From Brassica napus (taxonomy: Eukaryota; Streptophyta; Magnoliopsida; Brassicales; Brassicaceae): a stretch of 64,000 nt of DNA. The DNA is taken from the NCBI RefSeq assembly GCF_020379485.1, contig NC_063436.1, positions 27,960,423-28,024,422 on the forward strand, read 5' to 3'. Both the position numbers and the translations under genes were made by a program. Positions 56,509 to 64,000 of this stretch are shown here, piece after piece. The notes beneath the pieces were generated by a model, which had not been told where the DNA came from, did no database searches, and saw nothing but the letters and a program-made list of their open reading frames with translations. Position 1 is the stretch's first letter. Each line of letters begins with the position of its first letter.

Positions 56509-58205
56509 TGCAAAGAAAACAAAACATTGTCTGAGATGGTGAGCTATTAATGTGAGTCATGCCCTTGGAAGATTAAAAAAGGTGTTAGTGACACCAAGTT
56601 CTGATTTCTGCTGTATATTATCTGAGATGTGTGTGGACAGGCAGCTATAGAGGATGGTGTTTTTCCATGAACACATTCGTGTTACACACACACAAAGACA
56701 TGAAGTGTATGTTTGCTTTTCATTCAAGATTTGCTCCAACCTTTGTATAATTCTTACACCAGATTTGTTATATTGTTATATATGTCAAGTTTTAGTTACT
56801 CAGTTTGTGTTAAGGCTCATAAGTTGGGCTTAGCCTTATTGTACTGCTGCTTGATAATCTATTTTATATGTTAATGGATAACAATATTCTTTGCAGAAAT
56901 CCAGAGCCAAGCTTCAGAGGCTTTAGGAGCTGTCCTCAGAGGCTTTAGGAGAGAGCACACGTTTCTCCTTTTCTTAATGACATAGGTTTCAGAGGAAGAT
57001 GTTGACAGACAACATGGGGTTCTTAAATTCAAAGATAGCGACTGAGCAGTTGAATCTGAACAAGAACAAAAAAACAAATATGTCAAAGAGAGCTCATGAA
57101 GCCAGGCAAAAAAAAGGTCGAGTCACGCATTGGTTTCGGTACAACCGGCCTGTGTTTCTGCCGTATCCGACTGCTTGGTTTGTTGCGGTCTTTAGCAAAA
57201 TCATCATCATCCACCATCATATCTATCATCCATGAGGTAGGTGAAGGTTGTATCTGCAGCCTCAGTGGAAACAATACCTCAGGCCGTGAGAGAGGATCTA
57301 ATTGTGTAACATGATGTGTTTGTGTTATGTTTGGCTTATGATGTTTTTTTTGTAATTTAGTCATTAGTGTATTATATATACTCTTCAAAATACATATCAT
57401 CTCGAAATCAAATGCTAGAATGAACCACACAAAAAATGAAAACCACGAATAATTCGTTAGAGCATTATGAAAGCCTTATACCATAATAGAGTTTTTGTTT
57501 GTTAAAGCCATATGAAAGTTATTGTTTAGCTTGATCATATTTTATTAATTTCCTGGGGTTCAGTTTAATAATATATAGTATATACAATAATATTGCCAGT
57601 CCATTCATAATCGTCATAACGTTGGACCACATGATATGATGCAATGACTTATTTCTTACATCACAAGAATCTTTGGCCTCATTCACCTATTTCGTATTAT
57701 ATGATTCGTTCATTGGAAATTTTTCAAATACGAATAAAGTCTGCTCAATATCATATACACGAGTTAGTAATGTAACAGAATAACACAATATCAAAAGACA
57801 AAACCAAGGGGTAGTTCATAACTTGATGTAACACGTGTGTATTAAAGTTATAAGGATATGATGCAGTCATTCACAACAATTTGATGCAGTCATAACGATA
57901 ACTTCTAAATGAACGTGGTTGCTTCTGTAGCCAGGTAAGCTGACATGTTCCATTTATTGAAAACAATGATCACCATTTTATAAAATGGAATACCAGAATA
58001 AAACTCAGTAATAATTCAATCCATTAATTTGTATTGAATCAAAACTTTGTTTATATATAAATTCATCGTATTTACACAAATAATTTTCTTTTGACCTAAC
58101 TAACATGTGTGTGCTTTTTTTTTTTTGCAAGACATAGATCAAAACTAAATATAAATTAATTCTGTAACTTTGAAAAAATTGCAATTCTTAAAGAAGAAAA
58201 AAAAA
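56509..58205. other. CKL4 3' flank and spacer to ATL42
   Basis: The first 250 bases are a probable 3' untranslated region. A less AT-rich block at 56890-57310 holds a short direct repeat (CAGAGGCTTTAGGAG twice) and overlapping frames without a recognised domain. The rest is AT-rich. Confidence 0.4.
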
Positions 58206-59468
58206 CTAAACATCTAAGTGTAGGTGTGTTGTGTTAATTTGCCTTCTTAATTCTCTATTAGCAAACCATTGTGCTGTGTTTCTAGCGATCGGCAGCCACA
58301 AACGCCGTCTTCTCTCCGTTTCTAACGCAGTCGCTGCGGTTGAACCGCTATAATCTCCATGAACCGCAATACCGAGTCTAGGAACTGCAGTGATCTCAGA
58401 GACCGATCTTCTTCCTGTCTCGACCATTACGCTTCTTGATTTCGAACCAGACTCTCCATTTTCCGACAACAACATAGTTTTCATCGAAGTCAACTTGTTC
58501 TCCAACATTCTCTTGGCTTCCGTATCTTCCTTGACTTGCAAGCTACCTCTTCCATCCTCTTCATCACCTCTCTTAACTCGATCCATCGATAAGAACCTCT
58601 CGCTTGAAATCGAACTAACCATCTCTGAATTCAAAAACATCAAATCCGACGAACTCACATTGCTCCAACGATTCTTGAACACAACATCAGACACAATGAT
58701 CCTATGATTGAACTTATGCATCAGCTTCCTCTCGTCTTTATCATTTCCGTGTTGATCAAGTAAGGGTTTCTCTTTGTGACCTAATTTAAGAATCTTCCGG
58801 AAGCTATCTCCGATGCTGAATCTCGATGACCCACCAACTTCTTCTTCTTCTTGTTCTCTTTCGATGTAAAGCTCCAAGCTCGAATCTTCTCTCACCTCAG
58901 ACTGATTCAAGAACCGGAAGCTGTTTCCATAAACAGAGTACTCTTCTTCTATCGAGACTCTGTCTCTGCAGAGAGGGCACGTCGCGTGCTCCTCAAGCCA
59001 CTGATCGATGCACCCGATGTGGAAAGCGTGACGACATTTAGGCAACAATCTCAGAATCTCGACACTTTCGAACTTAGACAAGCAAACAGAACAGTCAAGC
59101 CCTTGTTTTGATCCTTTCAAAGCTGAGAATCTAAACAGAGGAAGTGACTCGATTACTGTTTTGTCTAAACCGGAGAACCGGTCCGACGAGTTAGCTGACC
59201 GGTTAACGAATATTCCTTGTATGATCCGGCGATCTTGCCGTCTTCCCTCGCCGGTTCTTGACCGGAGATCGATGTGGCAGCACTTAGCGTAGACGAGGAG
59301 GAAGAAAGTGAGCGAGAACATGATGGCGAGAACTACTGTGACGACGGCCAAACTCGGCTCAAAGTTGGCGACGAGGTCGCCGTTTGTGAGCGGAGGAGGA
59401 GGAGGCTGAGCAGAGACATAGTAATAGCTGTGGATGGTTGTCAGAATGAAGAAAAAGATTAGATACAT
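58206..59468 (-). CDS. ATL42: RING-H2 E3 ubiquitin ligase, ATL42-like
   Basis: A single-exon gene of 420 residues. ATL proteins are membrane-anchored E3 ligases. Order: signal peptide or first hydrophobic segment (1-20), Pro-rich stretch PPPPP, transmembrane helix at about 36-62 (LAVVTVVLAIMFSLTFFLLV), the GLD motif in FSGLDKTVIESLP, and RING-H2 with CSVCLSKF, LLPKCRHAFHIGCIDQWL and CPLCR, all eight metal ligands present. The long C-terminal part is low in motifs. Identity as ATL42 (At4g28890) rests on the GLD/RING layout and gene order. Intronless, as usual for ATL genes. Confidence 0.93.
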   Translation of the reverse strand: MYLIFFFILTTIHSYYYVSAQPPPPPLTNGDLVANFEPSLAVVTVVLAIMFSLTFFLLVYAKCCHIDLRSRTGEGRRQDRRIIQGIFVNRSANSSDRFSGLDKTVIESLPLFRFSALKGSKQGLDCSVCLSKFESVEILRLLPKCRHAFHIGCIDQWLEEHATCPLCRDRVSIEEEYSVYGNSFRFLNQSEVREDSSLELYIEREQEEEEVGGSSRFSIGDSFRKILKLGHKEKPLLDQHGNDKDERKLMHKFNHRIIVSDVVFKNRWSNVSSSDLMFLNSEMVSSISSERFLSMDRVKRGDEEDGRGSLQVKEDTEAKRMLENKLTSMKTMLLSENGESGSKSRSVMVETGRRSVSEITAVPRLGIAVHGDYSGSTAATALETERRRRLWLPIARNTAQWFANRELRRQINTTHLHLDV

Positions 59469-59832
59469 CGTAAGAAGATGTTTTTCTTATTTTTCTTGGA
59501 AAGATTTAGGTTTAAAATAGTTTTATTGCAGAAGCAAATGAGATTATGTTAGAGAGATTGATTAGTATAAATTAATATAAATTACGTCATCTACGATACA
59601 AGAGTTTGTTATTTGTATAAGCTATAGCTTTCTCATTGTTTTCTACTATTCTCTTCATTAACTATAAAACAAGTTACCTTTTGGTGGGCTGTTATTATCT
59701 GACCTCATTTTGATCATATTCAAGACCATAGACTATACGGAAGTTGTTTGTCATTTATATTTGAAAATTACAACATGCATCATATATTTAGTAATTTTAG
59801 TTCTTTAGACTGATTTTTAGTTTGGTTCTTGG
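59469..59832. promoter_or_regulatory. ATL42 upstream region
   Basis: AT-rich promoter side of ATL42 (gene on the minus strand), ending at the hAT-like element. No specific motif assigned. Confidence 0.4.
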
Positions 59833-60700
59833 TAGGGGTGTTCAATCCGGATATCGGTTCGGTTTCGGTTTGTTTTTTTTTGGTTTTCGGTATTTCGGTT
59901 AGTAAAATATAACTACCATTCTAAATCCATATTTACTTCGGTTCGGTTCGGTTTATATACCGTCAGTTTTCGGTTTATTCGGTTTTATACCAAAAAACAT
60001 AATTATTTTGTTTGAGATCATATGATATGAATTTTAGAGTCATATTGTCAACACAGTCATATATTAAAAATATATTACATGTTCAAATAAATGAACAAAA
60101 AAGTAAAAATGTTTCTACCATCAAATAAAATAATCAAATCTATAACTAAAATCAAAGCTTGAAATTTTGAAAATAAAAATATGAAACAAAACAGAAACAT
60201 GAAAGAAAAGTTTTTATACTCTTCCATATTTAGTGTTCATTAAAGTCATGCTTTTTAAATTGAAAATTTTCCATTAATTATTGTCCATCAAAATTATAAT
60301 CTTTATATTAATTTAGTAAAGACTAAAATAAAGCAAAAATATCAAAAAAAAGACTTAGAAAACAAGATGTCTGAATTGCGATGTATTGTTATTTAGTTAT
60401 ATTTCAAGTGTTTTGCAAATTAAAGTTTTTTAGTTATTAACACAAATTTAACTTAGGTAACAAATAGATTTTCATGTATTGTTATAAAATAGATACATAT
60501 TTACATGTTTCTACTTTTAATCGGTTTTGTTTGGTTTATTCGGTTTAATCGGTTATATACCAAACCATATCCAAATCCTACGGTTTTTATAAAATTATAT
60601 CCATTCGGTTTATATGGTATATACCAAAACCAAATCATATTGTCTATTTCGGTTCGGTTCGGTTCGGTACGGTTCGGTTTTACCATATTGAACAGCCCTA
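59833..60700. mobile_element. non-autonomous hAT-like element (868 bp)
   Basis: Terminal inverted repeats TAGGGGTGTTCAAT and TAGGGCTGTTCAAT, flanked by an exact 8-base target-site duplication GTTCTTGG at 59825-59832 and 60701-60708. Both subterminal regions are dense in TTCGGTTCGGT-type motifs. No transposase; interior is AT-rich. Confidence 0.92.
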
Positions 60701-61305
60701 GTTCTTGGTCTAAAAAATATTTAAAAAAAGCTATTACCCCTACCAAAATATTTCTATATGAAAAGCCATCACTAACTTATAACCAACAACAAAATTATAT
60801 TCTTATTAATTAATTAATGATAGTTGTTGACAATGATTAAATGGAAAGGAACTCAAAATAAATAAACAAATGGGTTTATTGCACTCGCCGGAAGTATATA
60901 AAGTCAATGACCACCAGCTGCATAGAATCCCGGTAGAAAAAGTCAAAGTTTGCCATTTTCATGATTGAGTGTGATGGCTTGGATTTGTATTTCACTCTTG
61001 ACAGTGTTGATAAACCGATGATCTTAGATTTGTTTCAACGTATTAAAGCCCATTTCTTAAATCAGTGGGGTTCTAATATCACAGATGATTAAACATTTAT
61101 TTGAACCCAAAAAAAAGGAGAAGGGCTTACAAAACTACAACAACTAGTACACAATAGCGAAAGAGATAAATGTAGAAATGTGTAACAAAACAAGCAAAAG
61201 CAGAGAGATTACAAACACAACATAGCGGAAAAGCACCGTTAAAACTTTGGCACTGAGAGTTACAAACCCCTTTCCCATACTGTTTTACAAACATCAACAC
61301 ATTCT
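60701..61305. other. spacer and NINJA 3' flank
   Basis: Includes the probable NINJA 3' untranslated region (about 61100-61305). No other gene. Confidence 0.45.
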
Positions 61306-62566
61306 TCAGGTATGAGCCGAGGCAGCCGACATTCCCACGGATGACTCAGGGCTAACATACTCCTCGCTTGCATGCCTCACAAACTCCTCAGGCGACATGT
61401 GAGAACCGTGGCAAGCGCATACAATCTTGATCTGGTTCGCGTTGTACCTGTATGTGACACCGGAGATTGTCCGACCGTGAGGGCCTGAGCCTGTCGTTGA
61501 GACCCAAGGCAGGTTGGGACGCGCACCAGATCCTCCAAACTTCACATCAGCTGCCATTCCTGGTTTTATGGCGGAAAAGTCGAAAGAGAAAGCTGTACTA
61601 ATGTTGTTGTTGTTGTTGTCTCCAGCTGGTCGTTCTGATGCATCCTCTGATGAGCCTTCCTCTGCAACAGGTTGCTTTCCCTCGCCTTTCGCGGTAGCTT
61701 TAGGGAGACAACAAGAAGTTAATGACTATGCAAGTAATGATTCTACACCATTTTAAGGGAAATGTTTGCTTACCTGAGTTTGATGGACCTCTTCCAGCAA
61801 ATGGAGACTGAGAAACTGCGACGATCCCATCCTTGTCAAGCATAGGGAGCTGAACCGGTGAGTATCCGAACATGATTGGGAGATTCCCAGCATTAGCAGT
61901 AGGCTGCGTCAGACTTGTAGCTGCAGCATGTTGTCCAGACTCTTTCGGTGGTAAGGAGTAAGGTAAACCAGCGAAAGGTACAGTGTAACTCATGTTGCGG
62001 TTAGCAGTAAACTCTTCAGTGTTCTTTCTTTGACCAGCTAAGTTATCCATATCAGCGGCTGGACGACCCGCCACCACATCCTTAGCGAGGCTGGAAGAAG
62101 AACCACCACCAGCACCACCTGCTTCAGACTCCGCAACATCTTCGTTATCAGCAGTTGATCCTTCATCAGTCGCGTTCGAAACATGGGACGCCTTTGTCTT
62201 CTTCTTCTTCTCGTGCAGATCAACACGTGCCTCCTCCTTTCTTTTACTGCTTCCTGCTTCTTTCACTACCTCATCCTCCACCCACAAAGGCTTCGTGGAA
62301 GCTTCACCGTCGGCGGTGGGAGCTTTGGAGAGGTCGTTGAAGAAATTCTGCGGAGGAGGAGGAGGTTCAGAACTCTGCTCTGCTGCTGCTGGTCTTTGAG
62401 AAGTTGTTGGATGAAGGAAGTTCTTAAAGTCATCAATCACTTTAGCGCTTCTATCACCTCCTCCTTCTAGATTCTCAGAGGAGGTTCCAGTATTGTGAGT
62501 ACCTTTAGCTTTGCCTCCACCACATGAGAGACCCAAGCTGAGCTCAAGCCCATTATCATCATCCAT
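61306..62566 (-). CDS. NINJA: NINJA-like jasmonate-signalling adaptor
   Basis: Two exons (62566-61774, 61697-61306) encode 394 residues. NINJA bridges JAZ repressors to TOPLESS in jasmonate signalling. Domain A: N-terminal EAR motif LELSLGLS (residues 7-14). Domain B: the mid region with basic stretch KRKEEARVDLHEKKKK. Domain C: C-terminal conserved segment with GSGPHGRTISGVTYRY, VCACHGSHMSPEEFVRHA, required for JAZ binding. The protein is slightly shorter than the Arabidopsis form as I recall. Intron of 76 bp, GT-AG. Gene order after ATL42 matches At4g28910. A 5' untranslated intron may exist near 62990. Confidence 0.94.
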
Positions 62567-63080
62567 TTCTTTTTGGTTCAGACTATCCTAAACAGCTCAA
62601 CAGATCTTTACAACATCCCCTGTCATCTGAGAACTCATTAGTCACACAAAAAGGAACCCATTCATCACTTTCCCTTTTTAAAACATCTATAACCAAAAGA
62701 GGAAAGATACCTTTTCGATCTAGAAACCTTAACAAGACAAATAAGCAAGCAGATCTGTCAGGGAACTAGGTTCGGTAATACTATCATAAACCTCTTAAAT
62801 CACTCCAAAGTTCAAGACTTATCATCATAGAATCGTACCCAGAACACTAACTATAGAGCTGGAAAGCAAAGTCAGCTAAAAAAAATTAGAGCGATTTCAA
62901 TCATAAAGAAGCTATTGGGCTAAATAAATAAGAAAGCAGCTCAGAAAATTGAAATCGAGGCAGAGAGTGAATAAAGGTAGAACCTGAAACGGAGGATGAC
63001 GATCAGAAGAAAAGAGAAACCCTAGCAGCAGCTTCGCGGCGTCGCTCCTTGGTGCTCAGTGTCGGACATAGTACGGATCT
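62567..63080 (-). promoter_or_regulatory. NINJA 5' leader and promoter
   Basis: On the minus strand a possible leader exon ends CCTCCGTTTCAG|GTTCTACC near 62987, suggesting a 5' untranslated intron up to close to the start codon. The GC-rich stretch at 63025-63065 probably marks the transcription start region. Confidence 0.4.
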
Positions 63081-64000
63081 ATTTCTTTTTTACAAATTTG
63101 TATTTTTTCTGGTAAAATTTGTATTTATTTATTTCCCTATTTCTTATTTTACAAATTCAGCTTTTTAAATCTGAGTCACACCGTATCTTCTTTACATTAC
63201 ACGGAGCTGTTGTAGTCGTTACATATGATCCTAATTACAATTTCTTTAAACTAGACCGAAAATGAATATGAATTGACATATTTCTACTATACGTTCATAT
63301 TTATATTTGTAAACATCTTATATATTAAAACACAAATCACAACCTTGATTCATGTGTAATTTTTTTTAAAAAAATAGATATAATAGACTTATTTCTAAAA
63401 AATCATGTTACATTTAATCTCTAATCTTATCATTTAAATTTTGGGCATACCAAATTTTTTTATTTGACTATCAATAATTGGATTTAAACAATAGATGATC
63501 TATTAGATTTATAAGTAGTATAAATTAAATATATATATATAATTTAATGTTGTAATACTATACCTACATATGTTAAATATTTAAATATTTGTCGATGTTA
63601 ACTTTTAAAATTATAAAGATTTTTTTTTAAATAACAAAAACCATATTATTTAACAATGATTAGTATTTACTTACTACCTTAAACCAATGAAAACAAATTT
63701 TAAACTATATATTTATTTTAAAAATTATACAAAAACTAAATGTTTAATTATTTACTCGATAATATAAATTCATGAAGCGAAAAGTTTAATTTTTTAAAAC
63801 TTTCTAAATTTGTGAAATGTTACAATATCTTTGAATATAAAAATTAAAAAATATTTTACTAATCTTTATATATATATCGTTACGATTTTAATAATGAAAT
63901 AATAATCCGAAAATATATATAGAAGAAGATACAAATACATGTGAAAGTTTGAAACAATCTATTCAATAAAAAAAATATACCGTAAACTTTTTATGTTTTA
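63081..64000. other. AT-rich terminal intergenic region
   Basis: Low-complexity A+T-rich sequence with no gene or bounded repeat. The window ends inside it. Confidence 0.45.

Overview
The window is plant nuclear DNA from the Brassicaceae, most likely a Brassica/Raphanus-type mesohexaploid. Genes have many short GT-AG introns, intergenic DNA is AT-rich, and the protein-coding genes read as close homologues of Arabidopsis thaliana genes. From memory of the Arabidopsis map (not searched), the order IAA11, PSB28, AMT1;4, GRXC5, an LPA1/Rep27-type protein, a HIT zinc-finger protein, a METTL5-type methyltransferase, TIE1, casein kinase CKL4, ATL42 and NINJA matches the At4g28640-At4g28910 interval. 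Several Arabidopsis genes of that interval (for example PSAE1 and XTH26) are missing, as expected of one fractionated subgenome.

Layout. 0-9.6 kb: IAA11 (+), a young 5'-truncated LINE (-), PSB28 (+) and the single-exon ammonium transporter AMT1;4 (+). 9.8-23.1 kb: a tandem pair of F-box/kelch genes (-) not expected from synteny. The proximal copy is intact. The distal copy is split by a 5.7-kb LTR retrotransposon that carries only a gag/protease ORF, and its 3' LTR is itself split by a PIF/Harbinger-type MITE. 25.7-28.7 kb: GRXC5 and the LPA1/Rep27-type gene (+). 30.2-35.1 kb: a complete 14-exon HCF101 gene (-) and a small B3-type gene (+), both apparently moved here. 35.8-38.7 kb: the divergent pair HIT zinc finger (-) and methyltransferase (+) sharing a 197-bp promoter. 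38.7-50.4 kb: transposon-rich, with two Helitrons and a 1.37-kb Harbinger-like element holding an array of E2F-type sites. 50.4-62.6 kb: TIE1 (+), CKL4 (+), ATL42 (-) and NINJA (-).

Functional themes. Four genes serve the chloroplast (PSB28, GRXC5, the LPA1/Rep27-type protein, HCF101), covering photosystem assembly, Fe-S delivery and thiol redox. Three encode repressors or adaptors with EAR motifs (IAA11 in auxin, TIE1 with TCP factors, NINJA in jasmonate). They are neighbours by ancestry, not an operon.

No clearly new biological system is proven. The observations most worth following are the E2F-site array inside a terminal-inverted-repeat transposon, the three-layer nested insertion with nearly identical LTRs, and a Helitron-like 5' end next to a copy of the HIT-gene 3' region. 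All exon boundaries were read by eye from splice signals and reading-frame continuity; summed CDS lengths of the spliced genes are multiples of three.
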